Shown: positions 32,516-44,300, counted from the stretch's first letter. The stretch: DNA of 64,000 nucleotides from Nageia nagi (GCA_050084985.1 JBITNC010000001.1:52452001-52516000), one strand, 5' to 3'. Numbers and translations are program-made. Notes: a model not told the origin generated them from the sequence alone.

Positions 32516-33791
32516 ATGAACTTTCTCATAGATGAAGCAGTGGCTCACACTTTTGGTACTCAGGAAATACTTGATTATTTTCAAAAATCAAATGTTATTC
32601 AACTCAGAAATAATATAATACCAAAAGGATTGCTCTCTTTTAAAAGACTATTTGATTTAGAAAATGTCTTAAAGGCTAAGTCTTTGATCATCCTAAAGGA
32701 GAATTATGTTGAGCTAAAAATAGAACATGGGAAGTTTATAAAAATTGGTTCAAAGTGTTTTGATGCAAAAAAGGTTGCTATATCTTAGATTTATCATGAG
32801 TTTTTCCAAGTAATTTCTTGAACTTATGATGATCTTAAGACATATGAAAAATATGCCATCCAACACATGATTGAGCTTGAATCAAAGGTCAAACCATATA
32901 GGCAAAAATAGAGAGCAATCAACCCAAAGATAGAAGAAATTATGAAATAGAAGTTAATCAAGATTTTTTATTCAAAAATCATTTATCCTATCAAGCATTC
33001 TTCTTGGGTTGAAAATCTAGTTCTTGTTAGAAAGAAAAGAGGAGAAATTAGACTCTATGTTGATTTCAAAAATTTGAATAAAGTGCTCCTTAAATATAAT
33101 TATCCTCTCCCTCCAATGGAGTAGATCTTGCATATAGTAGTTAGAGCTTATTATTTTTCAATGATTGATGGCTATTCAAGATTTAACTAGATTTGGGTGA
33201 AGGATGAAGATCAATTCAAAATAGCATTTACAACTAAATGGGGGACATTTACTTTTAAAAGGATGCCATTTGATCTTTCTAATGCAAGAGCTACTTTTCA
33301 AAGATCCATGGATCATGCATTTGGGAAGCTAATAAAAAAGATTATACTAATCTATCTAGATGATATCACTATCTTCTTTAGAAGTAGAAGTGATCACCTA
33401 GAACATATAAGATCAATCTTTGAAAGATGCATAAAATTTGGCATTTCAGTCAACCCAAAAAAGTTAGTTTTTATGGTAAACCAAGGAAAGCTACTTGGCC
33501 ACATTATCTCAAAAGAGGGACTAGTAATTGATCCAAATAGAGTAAAAACTATAGAAGCATTACTACTACCCTCTCACAAGAAGGCTTTACAGTCATTCCT
33601 TAGTCAGATCAATTTTGTTAAGAAATTTATTAATAATTTTTTAGAAATTGTATCTCCAATCACTTCAATGCTAAAGAAAGATGTATTTTCTTGGTCATGT
33701 GAAGCAAAAGTAGCCTTCAAAGAGATAAAAAAGGCTATAACAAAATCTCCTATGCTTAAAAATCTTGATATATCAAAAGATTTCATCATGA
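32516..33791 (+). pseudogene. Gypsy-B reverse transcriptase, cut by Copia-C
   Basis: 32516-32788 is the pre-RT segment (IIPKGLLSFKRLFDLENVL). RT follows: VLVRKKRGEIRLYVDFKNLN, MIDGYSRFN, FKRMPFDLSNARATFQRSMD, the catalytic IYLDDITIF (YLDD at 33353-33364), then GKLLGHIISKEG and NFVKKFINNF up to SKDFIMM. The connection to RNase H is broken by Copia-C at 33792 and resumes at 39098. Stops at about 32950, 33125 and 33190 interrupt it. Catalytic YxDD aspartates are intact. Confidence 0.92.
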
Positions 33792-34041
33792 TGTAGGAAT
33801 GGATCATAAAACTCTAAGATAATATTAACTCAAGAATAATTTACAATATATAGACCACAAAAGTGGTTAACTAACAAACTCCTAAAATGGTGCAACTAAG
33901 TGTACACCTCATCCTAACTAATTTACCTGCCTAAGCACTAAGCTAGAATTTCTCTAACTAACTTCAAATGACACTTGTCATTGACACATGTATAATTTCT
34001 AAATATTTACAAATACCATAATAAGATTATGGTTTTTAACA
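33792..34041 (-). repeat. Copia-C 3' LTR (left copy)
   Basis: Plus-strand text starts TGTAGGAATGG and ends GGTTTTTAACA. 250 bp, two mismatches to 38848-39097. Confidence 0.97.
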
Positions 34042-34059
34042 TTCCCCCCCTTAATCTGA

Positions 34060-34372
34060 AGGGGTATTTGTAAGTCCGAGCATTGATCTAAATTTCTCAA
34101 ACTTTTCTCTTCCAAGCGCCTTGTCTTTGTGCAAAACCTTTTGCAACAAGCCTCGCTTTGTTTTTATCAAGTGAGCCATCTGATTTATACTTATTCTTGT
34201 AAACCCACTTGCATCCAATAGGTCTGATTCCATATTGTGGATCTACCAACTTCCATGTCCCATTCTTGATGAGAGCATCATACTCTTTCTTCATAGCTTC
34301 TTTCCAAGCATCATGAGAAATAGATTCTTTAAAAGAAGTTGGTTCAAAATCAACAGAACAATTCAATTCCAT
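34060..34372 (-). pseudogene. Copia-C RT/RNase H deletion scar
   Basis: Minus-strand reading gives the RT N-terminus: SHDAWKEAMKKEYDALIKNG, then TWKLVDPQ, GCKWVYKNKYKSDGS and ARLVAKGFAQ. At about 34117-34130 it passes directly into a different frame, LGREKFEKFRSMLGL then a stop, which is the normal extreme C-terminus of copia RNase H. The catalytic YVDD region and the RNase H core are absent. The joint lies in a short ACAAAG/ACAAGG repeat, as expected of a microhomology or template-switch deletion. A frame change at the joint adds a GAWKRKV tail. Confidence 0.88.
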
Positions 34373-35998
34373 ATCAAAAGAAAGGACATCACCTGAAACT
34401 GAATCTTCTACTGCTCCACTTTCTTGTCTTGTCTGGTAGGAACTTCGAGTTCCTATCTTTCCAATTTCATCAGGATGAACACTTTCAAGTGTTTTCTGGG
34501 CCCATATCGAAATTCTCTGAGATGATTCTGGTTGATCACTGACCTAAGATGGAGCTTCACTTCCATAAAGACTTAATCGATCAATTCCTTGAATTTCATC
34601 ATCTAACTGATGCTCAGATACTGACACTGATGAACTGGAAGAACCTAGTAGAGGAGGTACTCTTGGTGCTTATTCTTCATGAACAAATGGTAAAAATTCC
34701 AAATTTGGATCCAATATAGGAATTCCCCCCTCAAGATTTGGAATTTCATAATCTTTTTCAAAATAATGCTTTCCATGGGTAAACTTATCAAGATGATCAA
34801 TCTGCTGCTCAACAGTATTGTCACTTTTGGAAAATTCAAGAAAGATAACGTCTCTTGCAAAGAGAAACTTCTTGTTTACCTCATCATAAAGCTTGTATCC
34901 CTTGGTAGTGTCTAAATAGCCCAAGAAAATACACTTTCGACTCCTAGCTTCAAGCTTGCTTTGTTGTTCCTTAGGTATGAGCACATAACAGGTGGAACCA
35001 AAGATCCTGAGATGACGTACAGAAGGAATATGACCAAACCACATTTCAAATGGAGTCTTATCTTTGAGAGCATGAGAAGGAGATCTGTTTCTCAAATAAA
35101 CAACACATTGAACTGCATCACCCCAAAACATAATTTTGACATTCTTGAAGAATATCATTGCACGAGCCATGTTCAATAGAGTTTTGTTCAATCTTTCAGC
35201 AACCCCATTTTGTTGTGGGTTATAGGGAACAATAGTCTGATGTTTAATCCCATGTTGGTGTAAGTAAGATTTGAAGTCATTTGAGGTATATTCCCCCCCC
35301 ATTATCTGAACAAAGGATACCTATACGAGTATGAGCTTCATTTTCAATACTTACATGAAAGTCTTTGAATTTGGAAAAAGCTTCAGACTTATGTTTTAAG
35401 AAATAAACCCAAGACATCCTAGAATAATCATCAATGAATGTCATAATATATCTATTCCCAGCTACAGAAGGTACAGAAAATGGACCACACAAATTAGAAT
35501 GAACTAATTCAAGTTTTCTATTGGCTCTCCATTGGGAATTTATAAATGGTTGCTTATGGTGCTTCCCTAGGATACATGCTTCACAAGGGGCAATGTTCCT
35601 AGGTATTGTAGGCAAACCACTAAAATCTCATTTCTTTAAAAGATGAAGGCCATCAAAATTAAGGTGCCCAAATCTAGCATGCCACAAAAGACTTGAGGGA
35701 AGTGTACCTTTTTCTTGATGTGTAAGGAATGCAAATTCCTTCGATCGAACAGAAGCACCAGTGAGTTTCAATAGCTTTCCATCTTCCAAACCAAGCATCA
35801 CAACTTTGTTGTCAAGAGATTATCGTATTTCCTCCTTGCCATTGAACATATGGATGATATGTCCTTGTTGTTGAACAAGAACAAGGGAAAGCAAATTTCT
35901 CCTCAATTCTGGAAGATAAAGTACATTTTGAAGCACAAAATCTGGAAATCCTGGTAGTTTAAGCCTGATTGAGCCAATTCCAGATGGCTTAAGTTTTG
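34373..35998 (-). pseudogene. Copia-C integrase and pre-integrase
   Basis: Minus-strand blocks in order: NVLYLPELRRNLLSLV and LLWHARFGHLNFDGLHLLKK (pre-integrase, stop after), CEACILGKHHKQPF, VHSNLCGPF, TFIDDYSRMSWVYFLKHKSE, LCSDNGG, then after a +1 shift GEYTSNDFKSYL, PYNPQQNGVAERLNKTLLNM, and ARSRKCIFLGYLDTTKGYKL to a stop at 34670. The residue expected to be the first catalytic Asp (HSD.CGP) is Asn. The shift falls in a run of eight G (plus strand C, 35293-35300). Integrase would insert cDNA; this copy looks inactive. Confidence 0.92.
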
Positions 35999-35999
35999 A

Positions 36000-36990
36000 T
36001 CAATCTGCAAAGTAGACTGCACCATCAATATCTTCATTTAATTCTTCAAAGAAATCCCTCCTGAAAGTCATATGACATGTTGCTCCCGTATCAAGCAACC
36101 ATGCATCTTCCCATGATGCATATGAAGTATTTATTAGGTCACTAAGACAAATGTTACATTCAGTTGTAACAAAATGAGCGGATGCAGAGTTCTTACTCTG
36201 ATCACCTTGTTGCTCTTTCTTTTCAACAATTTTCTCCCATGGAATGTGACATGTGGTAGCTTCATGGCCTTTTCTATCGCATCGAGTGCAATATAAATTT
36301 GACTTCTCCCTTTTATCTCCACGACCTCCTTGATTTCTACCTCCTCTGCCTTTGAAATTTTTTCCGACCACGACCTCTATTGCTACTATCTGCATAAGAA
36401 GCATCATTCTTCTCTGACTGAGCATTGTAAACAATATCTGAAGCATCATTGGTCTTCTTTCCAAAAGCTTTTTCACGCTCTATAATCTTTTCTGACAAAG
36501 TTTTGAAGGTGAGGGTGGCTAATTGTCCACTCGCTTGAAGTGATTCAAGATAAGTTGAATATGTGGGATAGAGAGCTTTGATCAAGGCTGCAAGAGAAAT
36601 ATCAATTTCAACACCTGTAGCCTCGATATCATACATTATTGCACTAATTTCTGAAATAAGTGCTATGGGATCATTGTTCTGCAACTGCAAATTGAAGAGC
36701 TTTAACTGAAGTTGGATGAGTTCCAACGCTGAATGAGAGTCATACAACTCTTTTAAATTTTCCAGTGCACTCCAAGCATCATCAATTGAAGTGATATGTC
36801 GATTGACTTCTTCAAATATAGAAGCTGCTATTAGAGCATACGCTTTGCAATTCTTCATGTTCCAAACCATGAGCTCTTTGTCATCAGTTGGTTTGATGGG
36901 TTTGGTTTTTCCATCACATATACCTTCCCAAAAATCATTGAAGATGAGCGTATTTTTTTATCTTCCTATACCATTATGACCAATTGTTTT
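36000..36990 (-). pseudogene. Copia-C gag, zinc knuckle and protease
   Basis: Minus-strand gag (36337-36950) reads NDFWEGICDGKTKPIKPTDD, WNMKNCKAYALIAASI and the UBN2 core SALENLKELYDSHSALELIQ with LQASGQLATLTFKTLSEKII. A one-base shift near 36345 moves to the frame holding an intact knuckle CTRCDRKGHEATTC (C-x2-C-x4-H-x4-C) and an intact protease site AWLLDTGATCHMTFRRDF (D-T-G). A TAG lies just after the likely start (MV*EDKK). Gag and protease are better preserved than in the other copia copies here, fitting recent activity. Confidence 0.88.
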
Positions 36991-37152
36991 GACCAGTCAA
37001 AACAACCCCAATAATGCTTACTAAGGAATGCATTTTGTAAGATGAAAAGTTACAAAATCACAAAAGAAGTAGATAATTTACTATATTTGAAATATAAACA
37101 ATCTTTGCTCAAACAAGGCAAAATGGAGCAAGATGATGTCAAATATAGAAAT
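36991..37152 (-). other. Copia-C spacer between the extra frame and gag
   Basis: Non-coding, 160 bp. Confidence 0.5.
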
Positions 37153-37680
37153 TTACAAGTCTAAATCGATCCACATGCGATCGATGCATTCACGAATATG
37201 TTGCTCAATGACCATTGGTGGATGGATATAATCAGGATCAAAGTTATCTCTCTCTCTTTCTTCAACTGGTGCAGTTGAAGATACCCAGAATCCTGAATCT
37301 GACTCGGAGGCTGGAATATTGAGATTAAGACTTTGATCAACTGGTGCAACTACTAGAGTATACTCGTCACTATCACTGATGATGATAATCTTAGGTGGCT
37401 GTGGTGCTGGTGTGTATTCCTCAATTGAATTTTCTACAATCTCCTCAGGCTCGTATTCTTCACTAGGAAATGGAGCACTATCAAAGTACTCGTTGTCTTC
37501 AAGATCACCGTCGTAGTGTACGTCAGGAAGAATAATTTGTTAGTATTGAATGACTGTATTTTTGAGATCTTGAAGAACAGTATCAATACCATACACTCTT
37601 ACTTCTTCATCGAAGTTTTTAGGATTTTCATTTTCAAGTATATTCATAAGAATGGCATGACATCCAGTAGATCGTATCAT
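37153..37680 (-). pseudogene. Copia-C extra open frame upstream of gag (unrecognised)
   Basis: On the element's sense strand, ATG at 37680-37678 opens 175 codons ending in TAA at 37155-37153, with a single in-frame TAA at codon 47 (37542-37540, a CAA would fit). It begins MIRSTGCHAILMNILENENP and ends RECIDRMWIDLDL. The middle is very acidic and Pro-rich (GDLEDNEYFDSAPFPSEEYE, PQPPKIIIISDSDEYTLVV). No zinc finger, signal peptide or membrane segment. It is not gag, protease, integrase or RT. It lies between the 5' LTR and gag, where some plant elements carry extra genes. I cannot name a function. Near-openness in an element this young suggests recent coding use. Confidence 0.6.
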
Positions 37681-38834
37681 TGCCAAAATATTTGAAAATT
37701 AAAAAATATTTTAATATAAAATTAAAATATTTAATAAATTTAAATATTTAAATATACCCAAATTTGGAATTAAATATTTTGGAGTACCAAAATATTTTAT
37801 ACACCTTATCACTCCAAAATAGAATTCCAAACAAAATAATTAAACAACTCCTAAAATATCTCCACTACGAATATTAAAGTGACCATGTTTAAAAAATATT
37901 AAAGACACCTGAATGGATGAGGGGGCGAGAAAATAGGCGGGCCACTATGGAAAACCCACGTTCAGAAACCACATCCAATGTTTAGCAGCTACTTTGTTGC
38001 CATCCTCCACAACAATAACATTTATGTCTAGAAAAATCACGTTCAGTGAACACCCACGAGCTAACACCCACAAGCGATGAACTGGAGAGAGGAGCCACGA
38101 ACTGGAGAGAGGAGCCATGAACTGGAGAGCCACCACTCATTAGGTGCAATGAGCAGTAGCTTAGCTGAAGTAAACCATGCAACACATCCCAAAATGTAGA
38201 AATGGATGAGTAATGATAGCAGCAACAAAACCAAATGTAGAGAAACTGAGCAGGATGCCCACGAACTGTAGAGCAGAGTCCACATTTCGGAAGGCCCATG
38301 TCTAGTAGCAAATAGTAGCACTTATTTTTGGGAGCTATGAAATGCAGGAGTCCACATTTGGCTAGTGCAGCATCAATGCATGCACTACCAACAGAGATGT
38401 TTAGAGGACCACCACTCTCAACGTATGCAGGACCACCAGCCGTATAGAAAGCTCATGTAGCTCAGATCCGTGACTAAGGTCTACATCAGGAAAAAAAAAA
38501 CATGAGCCACGATTGCCAATGTACTGCTGTAAGAACTACTCATGAAACTACTACAAATAGCTACAATGGACACCATGTTGGAGATCAAAATAGAACTCGT
38601 CACTAGAGGGCTACGAAACATAGAGAGATGCCCACAAAACTACAGGAACTGCTGCAGCTCAAGCACTTCATGAAATACCTGCCAAAATGTGAACTTCAAT
38701 AGAGATGCCCAGCAATAAACAACTCAAACTAATACACATGCATGCAGGTATTCATCATGATTTCAAAACAAAATACTACTTGAAATCACAACAAACTACA
38801 GTGATGAATTTGCATGGAGTTTTCCAAATTCCTT
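37681..38834 (-). other. Copia-C long untranslated leader
   Basis: 37690-37900 is AT-rich. 37910-38830 is GC-richer with few stops in any frame, and recurring words such as CCCACGAACT and AGGCCCATGTC. A 20-bp unit (GAACTGGAGAGAGGAGCCAC) repeats at 38079, 38099 and 38119. Overlapping open frames here are composition effects and match no family I know. Confidence 0.6.
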
Positions 38835-38847
38835 GCTCTGATACCAA
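38835..38847 (-). other. Copia-C primer-binding site (initiator tRNA-Met)
   Basis: Plus strand GCTCTGATACCAA is the complement of TTGGTATCAGAGC, a perfect copia primer site touching the 5' LTR. Confidence 0.96.
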
Positions 38848-39097
38848 TGTAGGAATGGATCATAAAACTCCAAGATAATATTAACTCAAGAATAATTTAC
38901 AATATATAGACCACAAAAGTGGTTAACTAACAAACTCCTAAAATGGTGCAACTAAGTGTACACCTCATCCTAACTAATTTACCTGCCTAAGCACTAAGCT
39001 AGAATTTCTCTAACTAACTTCAAATGACACTTGTCATTGACACATGTCTAATTTCTAAATATTTACAAATACCATAATAAGATTATGGTTTTTAACA
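38848..39097 (-). repeat. Copia-C 5' LTR (right copy)
   Basis: 250 bp, TGTAGGAATGG to TTTTTAACA on the plus strand, two mismatches to the left copy. Confidence 0.97.
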
Positions 39098-39491
39098 GTA
39101 TGCACATGGAGTAGATAGGAGCATTGCTATAATTTATGCACAAAAGGATGACAATAATGAAGAACACCCAATTATCTTTCATAGTAAAACACTACATCAA
39201 CATCAACAAAGGTACTCATTTATTGAAAAGCAAGTGTTTTCCATTATAAAGAGACTTAAAAAATTCAAACATTATATCTCTCATAATAGAATCCTTGTAT
39301 ATTCTATTCATCTAGATGTAAGAAATTATATTATACAAAGAGATATAGGTGAAAGAAAAGCTAGTTGGATCACTAAAGTAATGGAATATGACATAGAGAT
39401 TAAGCCAAACAAGCTAATTGAAGGTAGTGCTCTCTATGAAAATATGGCTGAAGCTTCACATATGATTGCTCTTGTGAAGGTTGAGCAATAA
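39098..39491 (+). pseudogene. Gypsy-B RNase H (retroviral-type, after RT)
   Basis: Continues the RT frame after Copia-C: YAHGVDRSIAIIYAQKDD, HPIIFHSKTLHQHQQRYSFI, EKQVFSIIKRLKKFKHYI and KASWITKVMEYDIEIKP. This is the usual gypsy RNase H. Removing Copia-C and one 5-bp duplicate restores phase with RT. The block is open from 39234 to 39491. Confidence 0.88.
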
Positions 39492-40757
39492 TTTAATCAT
39501 GAAAGTGATTGGATTAAGCAAATCATGGTTTATTTTCAAACTATTAGGTGCCCTATAGCTCTGAATAGATTTCAAAGAAGGATATTCAAGTTGCATGCCT
39601 TTAAATTTATCATGATAGATGATCATTTGTATAGAAATTTTTTTGATCAAACCCTTCTCAGATGTGTGACTCAAGATGAATCTCGTAGAATATTGCATGA
39701 ATTTCATTATAGATTCTCTGGTGGGCATTACAATGGACTGACTACAGTAGTAAAGGTATTACAAGCTAGATATTATTGGCCCATTGTGTTTTAGGATTTA
39801 TTAAAGATTGGCCAAGAATGTGATAAGTGTAATAGATTTGTAAGAAAGACAAGACAAGCTGTAATGCCTCTCAAACCTATATTAGTCAAAAACCCTTTTC
39901 AATAATGGGGTATGGACTTCATTAGTGTTATAAACCCAAATTCCTTGATAGGCATAAGTTTATTTTGATTGCAATAGATTACTTCACTAGATGGTCAGAG
40001 GTTATGCCATACAAAAATGCAGATCAAGAAGTAGTGATAGAAATGATTAAAAGGATAATCACCCGCTTTGGAATTCCATAGAATATAGTGTCAGATAATG
40101 GTTTGACATTTATTAGAGGTAATATATCAAGCTTTGTAGCTTAGTATGGAATTTACTAGTTATTCTCTTCAAAATATTACCCATAAAGTAATGAGTTAGC
40201 TGAATCAACTAACAAAAATATAACCCAAATCATCAAGAGAACAATTGAAGGAAATCCCAAATAGTGGCATACACAATTAGACTATGCATTATGGGCTGAT
40301 AGAATTAGTATAAAATCAACAATAAAGACATCCCCATATACATTGGTATATGGTAAAATACCTATGTTGCCAGTACACATGGAGTTACATGCTTTAAAAA
40401 TCCTACAAGAAATGGAAGACCATGACTTTGAGCCACTACAGTCTAGATATAGTTAGGTATTGAAATTGGAGGAAGATTGAAACAAAGCACATGAGTCATT
40501 CCAAAATTGCCAACACATTATTAAGAGGTGGTTTGATAATATAAAGTCTTACAAGGTAAAGTTTGAACCAAATGATATTGTCCTCAAATAGGATGAGGAA
40601 AGAGCAAAGCCCAAAAGACACCAAAAATTTGACTCTCTTTGGAGCGAGCCTTACATCATTACCCAAGCTATGCAAAGCAATGCATTCAAGTTGCAAGATG
40701 TTATTAGGTTTTGGAAATTACCTATTCCCATCAATAGGATCTATTTAAAACATTAAC
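39492..40757 (+). pseudogene. Gypsy-B integrase
   Basis: 39525-39850 holds the HHCC zinc-binding region (LHEFHYRFSGGHYNGLTT and GQECDKCNRF). The core follows with WGMDFI (39909), IDYFTRWSEVMPYKNADQ, VSDNGLTFI (40087) and NELAESTNKNITQIIKRTIE (40195), the D-D-E set. It then has the C-terminal part with SPYTLVYGKIPMLPVHMEL and KFDSLWSEPYIITQ, ending KH then TAA at 40757. No chromodomain is seen, in contrast to Gypsy-F. Stops and at least one frame change (about 39950) break it. Confidence 0.9.
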
Positions 40758-41315
40758 AAGTGATGAAGTAAGCTTGTACTACCCACAAAGCATTGTATAT
40801 TGTAAATGTATTGTAAATGTTCAAAAAAAATTGCATAGTTTTAAAAAAAATGTAAATAGCCATTAATGCTCAAATTTAATTCAGTATTATTAAGAGTTAA
40901 TGTCAATGTACTATTTAGCTATCAAATTTAATTCATCTTTGTCAAGAGTTAATGCTAGCATGTTGCTTAGCTGTCACTAAATAAAGTAGCATTTAAGGAG
41001 GATTTTCTTAAATTTTATGAATCATCACACAAGTACAACAATTTAACTTTGGTGTGCTTTGAATTTACTAATTCAGCCTATGCCAGTTCAGTTTGTACAA
41101 TGTGTGGGTCTTAAGATCCTTAAGAATTAATTTCCATTAATGGAAATATTGCTAACTATGTACAAATAAAGTCCCCCCATACTCTATAGTTCAACACAAC
41201 CAATTTCAAGCACATAAGTTTCCAAAGCATTCAGATCCTAGAGATTTCAGAGTCGAGTTATGTTGAAAGAGAGAAAAGTTGTAGAACCTAGCATTACCTA
41301 GATTACTATTTTTAA
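40758..41315 (+). other. Gypsy-B spacer after pol
   Basis: Non-coding. A phrase AATTTAATTCATCTTTGTCAAG is duplicated loosely at 40875 and 40925. Confidence 0.5.
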
Positions 41316-44300
41316 ATGAAAACCAAAGGTTCAAAAAATGCTATTAATATCATGGTGACCTCTCAATCATCCTCTACAACCAAAGTAGAAAAACTCGATG
41401 CTAACCTCCTCTCTTTACAAGAAGAATATCTTGAGAATGCACCAAGGATAAATTAGATTGAGATGGGGATAATTGATCATATGGATATATGGAGAGATGA
41501 CCCTAGCCATGTTCTTTTGCAGCTTAAGACACCTAAAGTGAGTGAAAAAGAAAAGTCACTTGCTCATTCAAAGAGAGATATCATGATTGATCAAGGCTTG
41601 GCATATTATGTGCCTAATGAGTCTTTCATCTACCCTGAGCTCTAGTACTCCTTGGCACATAGGCATCATCAAAAGGGGTACCAAATTGGAATGTTTAAGA
41701 GCATTAAAGAGGGAGATACTTATAAACCAATATTTGAAGCAATGTTGGATTACTATCCTGACTCCATCATCCAAGTGTTTGTTGTTCCAATAGACTGGAT
41801 GTTCTATGTTAAAAAATAAATTGACATGAAAAAGGAGAAACATGATTTTTATATCAATCAAGATGAAATGCTGAGTTGGATTAGTGGAAGATACCAGGAT
41901 AGCAGAAAAGCTAAACTCTTACTGAGCTACCAGATAGCTCTTTTTGATAGAAAGAAGGATAGAGAAGTGCTGCAAGCACTCATAGTCATCCTAGGAAAGA
42001 AGACCCAGACTAAAGCAAATGAAACCATGGTGCGTATGGCTTATAACATTTTAGAAGCTCAAATCTGCTACAATTTCCTAGCTTTTATAATCAAATAATT
42101 AAGAGGTGTTTGTTTAAAATTAAAAAATTAGACTTTAAACATTCTTCATATCTTTAGTGGCTCTTTTTCCATCAAAATTTGGACAAACTTATAGAGGTAT
42201 AGCTCCTAGTTGAACCAACCAGTTCCAGTGCTGCATCGGTGCTAATTGACTTGATGGTACCAATTTTGATTAAGCTGCATGGATCTTACTATGAATTCAT
42301 GGATAAGTTCTATGCAACTACAATAAAAATTTTGAATCAAAAGGCTATGTAAAAGCATAATGAGGGAGCTACAAGGAGAAAATAGAATGAATGAATAGTA
42401 CTTCTTGAGAAGCTGCACCATAATAATCAGGTATAGGTATTTTGAGAGACCCTTCTTTTTGCCTAAATATGTAACCTCTCAATTATATTTAATTGAGATG
42501 GGTAGACAAATTTATGCTATAGAGAGCAAATATGGGTCTGGGGGTAACTTTAAGTCTATTGTAGATATACCAACTTCTATTGAAAATTTTACTCTTTTAG
42601 AGATAGGATGTAAAGATAGTATAGCCCAATTCATTTTACAAAATTTCAAATTGGATAAGGTGGAAACTACATCAAGGGAGATGAACCAAATAATAAGGTC
42701 TAGCAAAAAACATTCAACATTTTTCCATGACAGTAGGTCCCATATAGAATATTTTGTAAATAAAACTGAGCAGAAGGTAGAAATGTACCTAGATTGAGAA
42801 TTTATACCCATGAATAAGGCTTGGATGGCCCTATAAGGAATAAGAAAATATAGAAACTAGAGAAATAAGAGGCAAGATTTTATCCTCAACCCAAAGGTCC
42901 TCACCCAATTAGCATATCTTAGGTGGGGTACCAATAAAATTCATTATTTTACAAGATTCAAATTTGAGTATACTACAAAAATTCACCACATTGAGAGTGA
43001 ATTATTTGAAAAATTCAAATATGATAAGTACTAAAAGGTTGAGTATTCCAAAGATCTTTTGTTAGAGTTGGGACAACCTCTTCCTCCTCATTTTCATAGG
43101 AAACCTACTATAGAGATGAGACTAGTACAAATAGGAGAACCACCTGGCATGGTTGAAACTCCAAAAAAGGGATAACAAAACCCTTCAGACACCACCACCT
43201 CTTCCCAAGAACATTCTACCAAAAAAACAAGTTCAAAATCTTGCTCAAAGGTAGCAGATATTGGAGAAGGAATAAAATCCTATAAAAAAGCCCCAGTTGA
43301 CTATAGCAAGGTCATAATTACAAATGATTGTACCTTCACCTTCAAAGGAAATAGAAAAAGTCCCAAAGGTGGTAATAAAAGAAACTAAAATTTTTGATAC
43401 AAAAGAGTTCAAAGAGCCTTAGGATACAGATACTAGTGTTCCAAAAGAATCTCAAGCACCAAAACAAATAAAAATCCTAAAAGAGGGATAGAGCCAAATT
43501 CAACAAAGTAGGGGAAGTATACCTGAATCTAGTAGGATAGTAGTAGCTACACTCAAAGGAGGATCAGGAGATGGTGATGATGACTATGAATTCAAGAAAA
43601 AGGACTCTGGCCCAATGGATAAGCCTAAAGAACAAGGTGAGGCCATGTAAGAAGCCAAGCTTGAATCAAAAGTCCAACAGTTGACACCTCCTTAGCAGTC
43701 CCAACCTATTCAACAAATTGAGATACCTATTGTAGGTGGAGTTATTTCTACCTATTATTTTATTCTTATAGCCTCACAAGAGAAAATAAAGTCAATTTTT
43801 TTTACACAAATTGTAGAACCATTGATTGAGCAATTTTTGTTAATAAATCTCCTATGCTTATTAAGCAATAGTTAAGAATTTTGAGTAAAATAACAAAGAT
43901 GGGAGATATGAAGATTACACAGATGCCTTTCAAAGAAGGGCAACTAGTCTTTACTCCCATGATAATAATAGATGTAAATATGCAAAGTACATCAATGATT
44001 GATTAGTCCAAAAATTTTGTAAATATTTTAATGGCAATTAGCAAAAGTCTTCAAGCAATGGAGACTAAGATAGAGAAATTGAATAAGAAAATTGATCAGT
44101 ATAAAAAAGACTACTCCCTTAAAGATAAAATAGTAGCTGGGTTTTAGAATAAGAATAAAGAATTGATTGTAAAGATTGATAAACAAAAAGCAAAATTTGA
44201 TAAGAGCAATGCAAGAACAAGAGCCTAGCTAGATGCTGTAAATCAAATGATAGAAGATCTCAAAGCTTAGGCTATAGTCATCGATGCTCAGAAAGTCAAA

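Larger units (their letters stand above)
33792..39097 (-). mobile_element. Copia-C: young, non-autonomous Ty1/copia element lacking RT
   Basis: Two 250-bp LTRs (33792-34041 and 38848-39097) differ at only two positions (248 of 250). A primer site adjoins the right LTR, and a polypurine-tract complement (33-side CCCCCCCTT, 34044-34052) adjoins the left. It holds gag, protease and integrase, the first part of RT and the very end of RNase H, but the RT/RNase H catalytic core is gone. A 175-codon extra frame and a 1.2-kb leader precede gag. It sits inside the Gypsy-B pol. The expected 5-bp duplication is not perfect; see findings. It is the youngest insertion in the window. Confidence 0.93.

Noticed and set aside
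37945-38321. Overlapping minus-strand open frames, one hydrophobic (LLLLSLLIHFYILGC)
   Set aside because: Three frames are open at once over a GC-richer leader with internal repeats, which indicates composition rather than coding. The hydrophobic run alone does not support a membrane protein.
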